Shown piece after piece: positions 16,985-25,696 of a stretch of DNA of 64,000 nt. The position numbers and the translations under genes are program-made. The stretch is from assembly GCA_046538735.1 (NCBI GenBank), contig JBKHII010000005.1, positions 22,535-86,534 of the forward strand, written 5' to 3'. The notes beneath the pieces are model-generated. The model was not told the DNA's origin. It did no database searches and saw only the letters and a list, made by a program, of their open reading frames with translations. Position 1 is the first letter of the stretch, and each line of letters opens with the position of its first letter. The DNA is from SLST01 sp046538735. Its GTDB lineage: Bacteria > Spirochaetota > Spirochaetia > DSM-27196 > SLST01.

Positions 16985-17976
16985 TCCTCGCCCTCCTCGT
17001 CGTCAAGCAGCAGCTCCTGGAGCTCGAGCGCCTGCGCCTTGAGCGACAGCAGCATCTCCCGCAACTCGAGGTCGGCCTGGACCGAGCGTTCGTCCTCGGG
17101 CGGCGCTGCCTGCGCGCCCTCCGTCTCTTGTTCGGATTCAAGGCCCGGCGCGTCGCCTTCGCCGGTCTCGAGGCGCCGAAGCCGGGCGAGCAGCTCGTTG
17201 ATCCTCCCCTCTCGCTCGGAGAGCGTCGTCTCGAGCTCCTCGATTCGTTGGTTCAACGCCGCAATCTCCGCCTGGAAGTCCTCGGTTGCGAGCCCGGATA
17301 GACGTTCACGGTACGACTCGAGTGCTTCCTGATACGAGCGTTCGCGTCGCTGGTAACTCTCGAGCGCGGAAAGATACTCCTCGTGACTCCACTGGAGCAG
17401 CGTCAGAAGCTCGTTCTCGCGGCGGGCGAGCTCGATGATGTCCAAGCGGTAGCGGGCCGCCTCCGCGCGGTAGCTCGTTGGATGGTTGTCCGTGACCTCG
17501 GCGAAGAAGCGTTCGGCCTCGTCAAGTCTTCCGAGCGAGAACAAGGACTCGCCCGACCAGTAGAGCGCATTGGCGTAGAACTCGCTCTCCGGGTAGTCCT
17601 CCATGAACTCCGCGAATCGCAGAATCGCCACATCGTACTCGCCGTCGAGGTAGAAGATCCTCGCGCGCTGGTAGTGGGACTCCTCGCGATACGGGTGATC
17701 GGCGAATCTGGACAGGAAGAGGTCGAAGCTGTCTGCGGCCTCCTCGTACCTTCTCAGAGCCATCTGCGTGCGCCCCGCCCAGAACAGCGCGTGACCCTCC
17801 CACGCCGGGATGTCGTCCCGAGCGAGTGCTTCCTGGAACGACTCGAGCGCCGTTTCCAGCGTGCCGGCTTGGAAGGCTCGAAGGCCGTCTGCAAGCTGAA
17901 CGGGTACCTCTTCCTGAGCACCGAGCGACCAGGTCCCGATGAGGAGGAGAAGGGCGATGATGAACTTGGCCTTCAT
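16981..17976 (-). CDS. exported TPR/coiled-coil protein
   Basis: 331 residues. Signal peptide MKAKFIIALLLLIGTWSLGA, several TPR repeats (about 30-190, e.g. YDVAILRFAEFMEDYPESEF) of the CpoB/YbgF and BamD type, then a long charged coiled coil (about 200-290), an acidic linker and another helix. I chose the ATG at 17976 for its signal peptide and upstream GAGG; the frame is open for 26 more codons. The TPR-then-coil order is the reverse of E. coli CpoB. No Tol/Pal gene is present in the window. Confidence 0.8.
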   Translation of the reverse strand: MKAKFIIALLLLIGTWSLGAQEEVPVQLADGLRAFQAGTLETALESFQEALARDDIPAWEGHALFWAGRTQMALRRYEEAADSFDLFLSRFADHPYREESHYQRARIFYLDGEYDVAILRFAEFMEDYPESEFYANALYWSGESLFSLGRLDEAERFFAEVTDNHPTSYRAEAARYRLDIIELARRENELLTLLQWSHEEYLSALESYQRRERSYQEALESYRERLSGLATEDFQAEIAALNQRIEELETTLSEREGRINELLARLRRLETGEGDAPGLESEQETEGAQAAPPEDERSVQADLELREMLLSLKAQALELQELLLDDEEGEE

Positions 17977-18055
17977 TGATGGACTACCTCTTCTCTCATT
18001 CTCGGCCGCACGCTCCCGCGTTTTAGCCGTTCCCACCGAGATGCTGTGCTTCATT

Positions 18056-18739
18056 CTACGCGATTTGCATGCCTTTTAACATCGAGACTTCTCGAGACGG
18101 GTCCGGGCTCTCGAAGAACGCAGATCCACTGACCAGAACATCGGCTCCCGCATCTCGCACGAGCGGTGCGGTCTCGTCGTTGATCCCGCCGTCCACCGCG
18201 ATGTGGAAGGAGAGCCCGTTGGCTTGCCGGATCCGACTCAGCTCGCGAATCTTCTCCACGCACCGCGGGATCATGCTCTGTCCGCCGAACCCGGGGTTCA
18301 CGGTCATCACGAGAACCAGGAAGACGTCGCCGAGTAGCTCGCCGATCGCGGAAACCGGCGTACTCGGGACGATTGAGATCCCCGGTTTGGCTCCCGCGGC
18401 GGCTATTCGTTGTACGGTTCGGTGCGCGTGCACGCCTGCCTCTATGTGAAACGTCAGGTGATCGGTGCCCGCTTCCGCGAATCCTTCCACCATCTCCTCC
18501 GGATGCTCGACCATCAGGTGGGCGTCCAGCGGGAGACGGGTCCGCTTCCGAATGTCCGCGACCATCTTGGGCCCGAAGGTGAGATTCGGGACGAAGTGGC
18601 CGTCCATGATATCGAGGTGGACCCAATCTCCGCCGGCACGTTCGATGCGCTCGAGCGCGGATGCGATGTCCGCGAAATCGGCCGAAAGTATGGACGGAGC
18701 GGCGAGAAACGTTCCGGGAATCCACGGGGTCGCGTTCAT
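18056..18739 (-). CDS. rpe: ribulose-phosphate 3-epimerase
   Basis: Interconverts ribulose 5-phosphate and xylulose 5-phosphate in the pentose phosphate pathway. 227 residues with the TIM-barrel motifs PSILSADF, HLDIMDGHFVPNLTFGP, HLMVEHPEE, MTVNPGFGGQ and VDGGIN, all metal-binding and catalytic residues included. The start at 18739 (MNATPWIPG) is preceded by a good promoter; the open frame continues upstream but without family homology. Supplies ribose 5-phosphate used by Prs nearby. Confidence 0.96.
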   Translation of the reverse strand: MNATPWIPGTFLAAPSILSADFADIASALERIERAGGDWVHLDIMDGHFVPNLTFGPKMVADIRKRTRLPLDAHLMVEHPEEMVEGFAEAGTDHLTFHIEAGVHAHRTVQRIAAAGAKPGISIVPSTPVSAIGELLGDVFLVLVMTVNPGFGGQSMIPRCVEKIRELSRIRQANGLSFHIAVDGGINDETAPLVRDAGADVLVSGSAFFESPDPSREVSMLKGMQIA

Positions 18740-18775
18740 GCGTCCTACTATACGATAACGGCCCGCGGGTGGAAA
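18740..18775 (-). promoter_or_regulatory. rpe promoter, near-leaderless
   Basis: Minus strand: -35 TTTCCA (18770-18775), 17-nt spacer, -10 TATAGT (18747-18752), 7 nt to the rpe ATG at 18739. An AGGA overlaps the discriminator, so a short-leader reading is also possible. Confidence 0.45.
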
Positions 18776-18843
18776 AGCCGCACGTCGCATGAATCGGGTC
18801 ATTCCCACCCTTGCCCGCGAAACGCTCCTTCGAGCGAGCGATT

Positions 18844-18863
18844 CGGGGCGCGAAGACGCCCCG
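18844..18863. other. GC-rich inverted repeat between divergent promoters
   Basis: CGGGGCG (18844-18850) and CGCCCCG (18857-18863) form a 7-bp stem with a 6-nt loop, 15 bp upstream of the -35 of the greA operon and about 90 bp from that of rpe. No T-run. It may be an operator or a structural element; nothing in the window identifies a binder. Confidence 0.35.
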
Positions 18864-18877
18864 TCTGACATCCTACG

Positions 18878-18905
18878 TTGACGAAAGACTTTGCAGCCGT
18901 ATAAT
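18878..18905 (+). promoter_or_regulatory. promoter of the TPR-greA operon
   Basis: -35 TTGACG (18878-18883), 16-nt spacer, perfect -10 TATAAT (18900-18905). The predicted +1 is about 18911-18913, only a few bases from in-frame ATGs at 18910 and 18925. Confidence 0.7.
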
Positions 18906-18909
18906 GAAC

Positions 18910-19884
18910 ATGTGCAAGCGCCGAATGCATGAGCATATGCGGGATAGAGATACGGATGAAGCGAGAACCGAGCATTTGCTCGCGCAGGCGAATGCCGCGA
19001 TACGACGGTACGATCTCGAGGCCGCACTCTCCCACCTCGAAGAAGCGCTTGCCGTCGACTTCGAGAGTACGGACGTTCTCAACGCGCTGAAGTACGTCAA
19101 CTTCTGGCGCGAACGGGAGCGCCAGATTTCCGGTATCGGCCACGCGTTCGAGCGTGGTCAGTACCTGTTGGATCAATGGCCGATCTTTGACAGTTTCGTT
19201 CGCAGGGTCGGCAAGCCCTGCGAGCCGTGCCTTCAGGCGCTGCGGACCTACGTGTTCGGGTCGGCGCTGGCCGCCTTCGAACGACTCTTCATCGAGTCCG
19301 AGGGGAGCGATCCCGAGCTCCTCCTGAGAATCGGGCGCTGCCACAAAGGCCTGGGGGCATACGATCGCGCCGTCCAGTATCTGGAGGCAGCCGCTGCGGA
19401 GCGGCCGGAGGACGCGGAGGTAGCGGCGGAGCTCGCGGATGCGTACGCACTCGTCAACGAGGTTCCGGCGGCGAAGGCGTTCTTCCGAGAGGCTTTCTTC
19501 CTGGACCCTCAGCGTGTACATTTAGAGATGCTTGAGTCTCAGATGATCCGTGCCCTGGCGGACAAGGTCTCCGAGCTTGGTCTCGAGGGCGACCAATTGC
19601 TCGAGTGGCTGCCGGTCTACGGTGTCATCTTTGGGGTGCTGAACGTAAAGCGGGAACTCCGATCGATTGAATACGGGAAACTGAAGCAGAGCATCTATGC
19701 GCTCGAACGCGAGCTACGAGAAGGCCGTTCAGGCCGGGGCCTCGTGGAGCCGCGCTTGATCAATCGTTACTTCTGGCTGATCGACCACTACGTAGCGACG
19801 GGCGAGGACGCCGGCAAGGTCGACGAGGTGCTCCTGAAGCTTCGAGCCCTGAACGACCGCATATACAGACAGTATACAAACTAG
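18910..19884 (+). CDS. TPR protein co-transcribed with greA
   Basis: Cytoplasmic, all-helical protein of about 324 residues with TPR motifs in the first two thirds (YDLEAALSHLEEALAVD, GAYDRAVQYLEAAAAERPED). No signal peptide. The true start is uncertain: the promoter's -10 box overlaps the first in-frame ATG of the cluster, so 18910, 18925 or 18937 are the candidates; I give 18910. It ends 12 bp before greA, so the pair is very likely one transcript, suggesting a transcription-related partner, but this is inference. Confidence 0.78.
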   Translation: MCKRRMHEHMRDRDTDEARTEHLLAQANAAIRRYDLEAALSHLEEALAVDFESTDVLNALKYVNFWRERERQISGIGHAFERGQYLLDQWPIFDSFVRRVGKPCEPCLQALRTYVFGSALAAFERLFIESEGSDPELLLRIGRCHKGLGAYDRAVQYLEAAAAERPEDAEVAAELADAYALVNEVPAAKAFFREAFFLDPQRVHLEMLESQMIRALADKVSELGLEGDQLLEWLPVYGVIFGVLNVKRELRSIEYGKLKQSIYALERELREGRSGRGLVEPRLINRYFWLIDHYVATGEDAGKVDEVLLKLRALNDRIYRQYTN

Positions 19885-19896
19885 TAGGAGATAGAG

Positions 19897-22602
19897 ATGT
19901 CCGAACAGCTCATCGCACAGGTCTCAGAACTGCTCAACGAGGAAAAATGGACCCGTGCTACGCTCAATAACTACACCGTCGGGAACTTCGAGGAGCTGGA
20001 TGACGTTCTCGATCGCGTGTTCGAGTCGGGAATCCAGGATGAGGTGCTCGAAATGTGCGACGAGCATCTCGTGCACACGAAGAACAGCATCATCGCGCTC
20101 TACCTGTCGGGCGTTATTCACCTCAGCAAGCAGAACGTGGACGACACGAATCTCGTAACGCTGATCGAGATCTTCGTGGACAATCACAAATGGAGCATCG
20201 TTGAGTACCTGTGTCGCCGTATTCTCGAGTTCGGGGAGAACAAGTTCGCGCTGCGGACGCTTGCCGAATGCTACGACAGCGAGAACCAGCAGGAGAAGAA
20301 GTTCGACGTCTGGGAGCGCCTCATCCGGATCGACTACGACGAGGCGGACATCGTCCGCCACCTGGCAGAGAAACGAGAGGAAGAGGATCAAGTCGACGAG
20401 GCCGTGGACTACTACAAGAAGGCGCTTCACCGCTATATCAACAAGCGCCTCTTCAACAGCATCAAGGAAGTCTGGCACAAGCTCATCCAGTATGCGCCCG
20501 AAGAAACCGAGTTCTTCTATCACGCCGAGAATCGCATTGCGAAGATGGTGAGTGACGAGCGCGCCGTCCAGCTCCTCGAGGATCTGTATCCCCACTTCAA
20601 GGGGAAGAAGGACTGGAACACCGCGATCGAGATCCTCAAGAGAATTCTCGAGTACGACTCCAAGAACCCGTGGGCCCGCAAGGAGATCGTGGAGTGCTTC
20701 GAGGCGAAGTACGCGGAGCACAGCCAACTCGAGGAGTACATACGCCTCTCGAACCTGAACCAGAGCTGGCGAAACGTGCATGACGCGATCGCAGACTTTG
20801 AGAAGCACATCGCGTTCGACGAGGGGAACTTCGTCTTCCACCGCAGTTGGGGTGTCGGAATCATTCGCTCGATCAAGGGCGATCAGATCGTCGTGGACTT
20901 CGCGCGGAAGCGAGGCCACAAGATGACGCTCAAAATGGCGGTGAATGCACTCGACATCCTGCCCAAGGATCACCTCTGGGTGCTTCGCAGCGTATGGAAG
21001 AAGGACAGGCTCCGGAAGAAGGTGAAGGACGATCCGGTGTGGGCGCTCAAGACGACGATCAAGAGCGCGGACAACGCAGCGGACATGAAGCGGATCAAGG
21101 CCGAGCTCGTTCCCTCCATCCTCACGCCGAGCGAGTGGTCGAGCTGGAGTACGAAGGCGCGCGGCATCCTCAAGACGAACAAGATCTTCGGCGTTCTCAC
21201 GGACAAGGCGGATCACTTCGTCGTTCGGGATCAGCCCATCACGCTTGGGGAGAAGACGCACAACAAGTTCAAGAGCGCCAAGAGCTTCTTCGAGAAGATC
21301 AGGATCCTCGAGGAGTTCATGGAGTTCATGGGGTCGGACGAGGATGCCGGGACCGACAGCGAGTTCTTCCGGGAGATGCTCGAGTACTTCACGGCCTTTC
21401 TCAAGAGCGCGAACACCGTGAACGAGCATGTCGTCGCGAGCAATCTGCTCGTCCGGAAGATCGTTGAGCGCCACCCGTATCTCAACCCGAACATCGATCT
21501 CGATTTCAAGACGCTCTACGAACAGATCGACAACGTTGAAGACATCTTCTCGAAGATCGACTCGAGCGACCTCAAGCGAGAGTTCATCCATGAGCTGAAG
21601 GAAAACGTGGACGAGTGGCCCGAGCTCTACGTCAGGCTGTTCCCCTCCTTCCTTTCGCGCGACATCATCGGCGAGCTCGAGCGAAGCGGCCACCAGGATC
21701 GGCTCGTAGAGCTCTTCACGAAGGTCTTCGAAAACTACCGGGACTATCGGGAGCCGTTCGTCTGGCTTGCGCGCAACGTCACGGACGACCGCTGGTTCAC
21801 GAAGGTCAACGTGAACTACGAGAAAATTCTGATCGCGATGATCCACCTCCTCGATCTTACGTTCCGGGACATCGACAACCGCAAGGAAGTCAGTCAGAAC
21901 AGAAAGATCAACCGGCAGATCCATAACTACCTGTTCAAGGACGGCAACCTCGAGCGGTACCTGACCGAAGCGGACGAGGACGGGATCAACCGAGTCTACA
22001 CGCTGGTGAACGACGTGAAGGACCTGGATCCGTCGATCAAGATCGAGCTGAAGCAGCAGATCATGGATCAGCATCCCGGCTTCCACTTCTACGGCGAGAA
22101 GGGGCGCCCGGATACCGTGAGTCGCGGAGGATTCATGGTCACGGCGAGCGCGTACAACGAGAAGCAGCGGGCGCTCAAGCACCTGCACGAGGTCGAGGTG
22201 CCGCATAACTCCAAGGAGATCAGCGAGGCCCTTCAACACGGCGATCTTCGCGAGAACGCCGAGTACAAGGCCGCGAAAGAGCGCCAGGACATGCTGAACG
22301 CGAGCGCCGCCCGAATGAAGGAAGAGCTCGACAAGGCGACGATCATCAGACCGGACGACGTGGACACGGATGCGGTCTCGTTCGGAACCAGAGTTTCGCT
22401 CCGCGACGACGCAGGCAAGACGGAGGAGTATGTGCTCCTGGGGCCGTGGGAGAGCAATCCGGAGCAGGGAGTGATTTCCTATCTCTCGCCTCTGGGCCGC
22501 GAGCTCCTGAATACGAAGGTCGGCGAGGATCTGTCGTTCACGATCAACGAACGCGAGTATCACTACACGGTCGAGAGCATACAGAAGGCCGAGTTCAACT
22601 AG
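19897..22602 (+). CDS. greA: giant spirochaete-type transcription elongation factor GreA
   Basis: 901 residues. The C-terminal ~160 residues are a complete GreA: a coiled coil whose tip reads GDLRENAEYKAAKERQ (D783 and E786 in the catalytic tip positions) followed by the FKBP-like domain. GreA inserts into the RNA polymerase secondary channel and cleaves backtracked RNA. The first ~740 residues are an alpha-helical, charged extension with repeat-like TPR/HEAT character and several KW..A or W..L segments; this extension is known in spirochaetes (Borrelia and Treponema GreA are about the same size) but has no assigned role that I know of. Strong AGGAG 8 nt before the ATG; 12 bp after the upstream TPR gene. 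Confidence 0.96.
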   Translation: MSEQLIAQVSELLNEEKWTRATLNNYTVGNFEELDDVLDRVFESGIQDEVLEMCDEHLVHTKNSIIALYLSGVIHLSKQNVDDTNLVTLIEIFVDNHKWSIVEYLCRRILEFGENKFALRTLAECYDSENQQEKKFDVWERLIRIDYDEADIVRHLAEKREEEDQVDEAVDYYKKALHRYINKRLFNSIKEVWHKLIQYAPEETEFFYHAENRIAKMVSDERAVQLLEDLYPHFKGKKDWNTAIEILKRILEYDSKNPWARKEIVECFEAKYAEHSQLEEYIRLSNLNQSWRNVHDAIADFEKHIAFDEGNFVFHRSWGVGIIRSIKGDQIVVDFARKRGHKMTLKMAVNALDILPKDHLWVLRSVWKKDRLRKKVKDDPVWALKTTIKSADNAADMKRIKAELVPSILTPSEWSSWSTKARGILKTNKIFGVLTDKADHFVVRDQPITLGEKTHNKFKSAKSFFEKIRILEEFMEFMGSDEDAGTDSEFFREMLEYFTAFLKSANTVNEHVVASNLLVRKIVERHPYLNPNIDLDFKTLYEQIDNVEDIFSKIDSSDLKREFIHELKENVDEWPELYVRLFPSFLSRDIIGELERSGHQDRLVELFTKVFENYRDYREPFVWLARNVTDDRWFTKVNVNYEKILIAMIHLLDLTFRDIDNRKEVSQNRKINRQIHNYLFKDGNLERYLTEADEDGINRVYTLVNDVKDLDPSIKIELKQQIMDQHPGFHFYGEKGRPDTVSRGGFMVTASAYNEKQRALKHLHEVEVPHNSKEISEALQHGDLRENAEYKAAKERQDMLNASAARMKEELDKATIIRPDDVDTDAVSFGTRVSLRDDAGKTEEYVLLGPWESNPEQGVISYLSPLGRELLNTKVGEDLSFTINEREYHYTVESIQKAEFN

Positions 22603-22608
22603 GGCGGA

Positions 22609-24096
22609 CTACTCGGTCGTTCCGGACTCGAGATCGGCGTCGGCGGGCGAATCGGACTCTTCGGGCTCCGGTTCAGGGTCGTAGTCGATTCCCATTCGCG
22701 ACAGCGAGGCGATCGCCGTTCTCCGGACGAGTCCGGGCGGGTTGTCTCGCGCTATTTGCTTCAGCTGTTCAACGTGTTCGGAGATCCCTGCCCCGCCGAT
22801 GCCTCGCATCGCGTAGATGCGAACGACGAAATTCGGATGCGAAAGCAGGCGCACGTAGAGCGGCTCGAATGCCGCGTGGGGGTGCTCGCTGATCATCCGC
22901 CCGACCGCGTCGAGCAGACGGGATCCTTCCCGATCCCATTCCTCGGCCACGATCTCGGCGAACGTCTCCGCCGCCTGTGTCGGCTCCCGGTCCGCAAGCA
23001 CCTCGATCGAGAGAATCCGCTCGGCCTGTGCGATGCGCTCGTTCGTGGCGAGATCGGCGAGGACCTCGAACGACGCGCTACCGTCCACGCGTGAGAGCGT
23101 CCGGATCGCCTCCTCGCGGACGGGGCGTTCCGGATCACGCCGCGCCTTGTAGGCGATCGCATCGATTGCGTGCTCGGCGCCCTGCTCGGCCAGGCCTTCG
23201 AGGGCGGCAACGCGAACGCGCCAGAACGAGTCGCGAAGCGCGTCCACGAGGAGCTCTCTCGTCTCGTCGGTGTCGTAGTATCCAAGGGCGTGCGTGGCGT
23301 ACGCCCGCAGGTTGCTGTCGTCGCTCGACAAGAGTTGCGTAAGCAACGGCACGCTCTCCTCCGAGCCGATCTTGCCGAGACTCTCGGCCGCGTACTGTCT
23401 CAGCGCGCTCTCCTCGAACTCGTCCGCGACGATTGTCGTGAGCAGCGGCAGTCCTTCGGTGCTCCCAGCATCGCCGAGCGCCCTGATCACCGCAGATCGC
23501 ACGTCGGTGGAGTCCGCCTCTTCGTAGAGGTCGAGCAGCAATGCGATCGCCTCCGCGCTTCCATCGCTTCCAATCGCTCCGATCGCCACGGACGCAGCGA
23601 GCAGGTCGCCGTCCTCCGCGATTTCGCCGTACGCGGCGAGGAGCTCCGGGGACGTGCGGTTGACGACCCGGGAGATGTACGCCGCAGAGACGCGAAGGAG
23701 ATCGTTGTCCAGGAGCGTGTCCGAGAGCAGGAGGCGCTCCACGGGGTCGGCGAGCGCGGTCGATTCGGTGCGCGTGAAGTACTCGAGGATCTCGGTTCGC
23801 AGGTCGTCGTTCCTCGTCTCGGAGAAGCGCGTAATGAGCTCGTCGTTCAGCCCCACCTCACCCGATTGCTCGATTTGTTCGAGAATGGATATCACTTCCG
23901 AATCGATGCCGTAGATCAGCGTCTCGCGCCACGACTCGAGAAGGCTTGTCGCCTCGGACTCGGCGTCGGTATCCTGCGCCCCGACCGCCGTAGGTGACGC
24001 CCATCCCAGGATGAGTACGAGAAGCACCGTCAGGAGCGATGCTCGCCCGAGCGAGGTTGCCGTGCGGGCGCTATGATTGGGTTGGCTTCGTTCCAT
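22609..24096 (-). CDS. exported HEAT-repeat protein
   Basis: 495 residues with an N-terminal signal sequence (about 18-40, ending AVGAQ) and an array of HEAT-type repeats, visible as recurring segments such as AVIRALGDAGSTEGLPLLTTI, YAAESLGKIGSEESVPLLTQL and YATHALGYYDTDETRELLV. The acidic C-terminus (DPEPEPEESDSPADADLESG) is likely disordered. HEAT arrays act as protein-binding scaffolds. The ATG has GGAG upstream and overlaps the murJ 3' end by 26 bp; it is the last gene of the long rimP-to-HEAT run, stopping 6 bp from the convergent greA. Confidence 0.85.
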   Translation of the reverse strand: MERSQPNHSARTATSLGRASLLTVLLVLILGWASPTAVGAQDTDAESEATSLLESWRETLIYGIDSEVISILEQIEQSGEVGLNDELITRFSETRNDDLRTEILEYFTRTESTALADPVERLLLSDTLLDNDLLRVSAAYISRVVNRTSPELLAAYGEIAEDGDLLAASVAIGAIGSDGSAEAIALLLDLYEEADSTDVRSAVIRALGDAGSTEGLPLLTTIVADEFEESALRQYAAESLGKIGSEESVPLLTQLLSSDDSNLRAYATHALGYYDTDETRELLVDALRDSFWRVRVAALEGLAEQGAEHAIDAIAYKARRDPERPVREEAIRTLSRVDGSASFEVLADLATNERIAQAERILSIEVLADREPTQAAETFAEIVAEEWDREGSRLLDAVGRMISEHPHAAFEPLYVRLLSHPNFVVRIYAMRGIGGAGISEHVEQLKQIARDNPPGLVRRTAIASLSRMGIDYDPEPEPEESDSPADADLESGTTE

Positions 24097-25696
24097 GTGT
24101 GCGTCTCCGAATCAGGGAGGTGGCGACTTCGACTCTGAGGACGAAGAAGCCTCCAACGAGCAGTGCGGCGGCAAGCACTCCGATGACCGCGATGATGCCG
24201 AATGCGCCGACCGAGCTGCCTGCCTGCCACCAGGCTCCGAGCCACATTCGGGCGAGGAGCACAACTACGACAGAGGGTATCGTAGCGACGATCGTCTTTC
24301 CAAGGGTCGCGAGGATTGGGCCGATTTCGACTCCCGAGAGGACTCGCCCAGACCGCGCGAGCAACGCGATCGCGCCGAGCGTGAACGCGACCGAGTTCGC
24401 GATCGCGAGCCCGGTCACTCGGAGCGGCGTCTCCTTCAGCCAGAGCGAGAGTGCGATGTCAACCGCGACGACTCCCACGGCGGCGATCGTAGGAGTCCGG
24501 TAGTCCCCGTAGGAGTAGAAAAAGCGCTGCAGAAACGTGAATACGCTCACTCCGGCCATCCCCACGCAGTAGGCGGTGAGCACCTCCGCGGTGCGGAGCG
24601 TGTCGCCCAGCTCGAACGCGCCGCGTTGAAACGCGACCGAAACGATCTCGCGCCCGAGGAGCGCGAGGAGAATCGCGGACGGCACGAGGAGCGCGACGAT
24701 TCCGCGCACGCCGAAGCCCAGCGTGTGCTTGAGCGCCTCGTGGTCGTTCTCGCCGGCCTCGCGGCTCATTCGCGGGAAGAGCACGGTCATGATGCTGATG
24801 CCGAAGATTCCCTGCGGCAGTTGCCAGAAGATCACCGCGTTTGCCAACGCCGAGCTGCTTCCGTCCTCCAGGCCGCTCGCGAAGAAGAGCGCTACCTGCT
24901 GATTGATCGCGAACACGCTGCTTGCGGCAACCACGGGAAGCCACTGCCGCATGATCCGTCGGAAGTAGGGGTTGGAGAAGTCGAACGACGGCCTGAAGTC
25001 GAATCCGAGTCGCTTGAACTGCGGTGTCTGCATCGCGATCTGGGCGAGACCGCCAACGAGAATACCGACCGACATCGAGTGCAGACCGATGCGGTCGTGA
25101 AGGAGAAGAATCGACGATATCACTGCGACGGAGAAGACGATCGGGGTGACGGCCGGCACCCCGAAGAGGCTCCGGCTGTTGAGCGTACCCATGAGCACGG
25201 CGCTGACGCTGATAAGCAGCGTGTAGTGGATGAACCAGCGAAACAGGTCCGCGGCGAGCTCCTGGCGAGACGGCTCGGGGAAGTCGAGTATGAACCTCGT
25301 GATCGGTCCGGCGAAGACGACCGAGAGGATGAGGACCGGAATCAGCACGAGATACTGAAAGGTGAGCAGATTCCTGACGATCTGCCCGGGTACGGCGTCG
25401 GTCTCGCCTGCGGTCTGCGACTGCTCCGCCCGGGCGGACGCCTGCGAGAGCACGGGAATGAACGCGGATGAGAGCGCCCCCTCAGCGAGAAGTTTTCTCA
25501 AGTTGTTTGGAATATTGAACACCGCGTTGAGCACGTCCGCGCTGCCGGTGGCCCCGAAGACGGCGTTCACCGTGGCCTGTCGCACGAAGCCGAGCACGCG
25601 TGATACTGCGGTGACTCCCATGACGAGTGCCGTTGAACGGGCGCTTCGCGATAACGTCTTCTCCACGGTTCCACTATCGGTCTGTGTGGCGCTCAC
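24071..25696 (-). CDS. murJ: lipid II flippase MurJ
   Basis: Flips lipid II across the inner membrane for peptidoglycan synthesis (MATE/MOP fold). About 541 residues with roughly 14 membrane helices and the MviN signature near the N-terminus (GFVRQATVNAVFGATGSAD, NNLRKLLAEGALSSAFIP). Start chosen as the second GTG (25696), because GGAGG lies 6 nt upstream of it but directly abuts the first GTG at 25702. Overlaps tgt by 23 bp and the HEAT-protein gene by 26 bp. Confidence 0.96.
   Translation of the reverse strand: MSATQTDSGTVEKTLSRSARSTALVMGVTAVSRVLGFVRQATVNAVFGATGSADVLNAVFNIPNNLRKLLAEGALSSAFIPVLSQASARAEQSQTAGETDAVPGQIVRNLLTFQYLVLIPVLILSVVFAGPITRFILDFPEPSRQELAADLFRWFIHYTLLISVSAVLMGTLNSRSLFGVPAVTPIVFSVAVISSILLLHDRIGLHSMSVGILVGGLAQIAMQTPQFKRLGFDFRPSFDFSNPYFRRIMRQWLPVVAASSVFAINQQVALFFASGLEDGSSSALANAVIFWQLPQGIFGISIMTVLFPRMSREAGENDHEALKHTLGFGVRGIVALLVPSAILLALLGREIVSVAFQRGAFELGDTLRTAEVLTAYCVGMAGVSVFTFLQRFFYSYGDYRTPTIAAVGVVAVDIALSLWLKETPLRVTGLAIANSVAFTLGAIALLARSGRVLSGVEIGPILATLGKTIVATIPSVVVVLLARMWLGAWWQAGSSVGAFGIIAVIGVLAAALLVGGFFVLRVEVATSLIRRRTHGTKPTQS

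Noticed and set aside
18844..18863. Hairpin as an intrinsic terminator
   Set aside because: No T-run on either strand and it lies between two divergent promoters, where no transcript ends.
19924..22563. A long open frame (about 880 codons) on the minus strand opposite greA
   Set aside because: Composition (Leu/Val/Asp/Arg) mirrors the reverse frame of a Glu/Lys/Asp-rich gene; greA on the other strand is certain.
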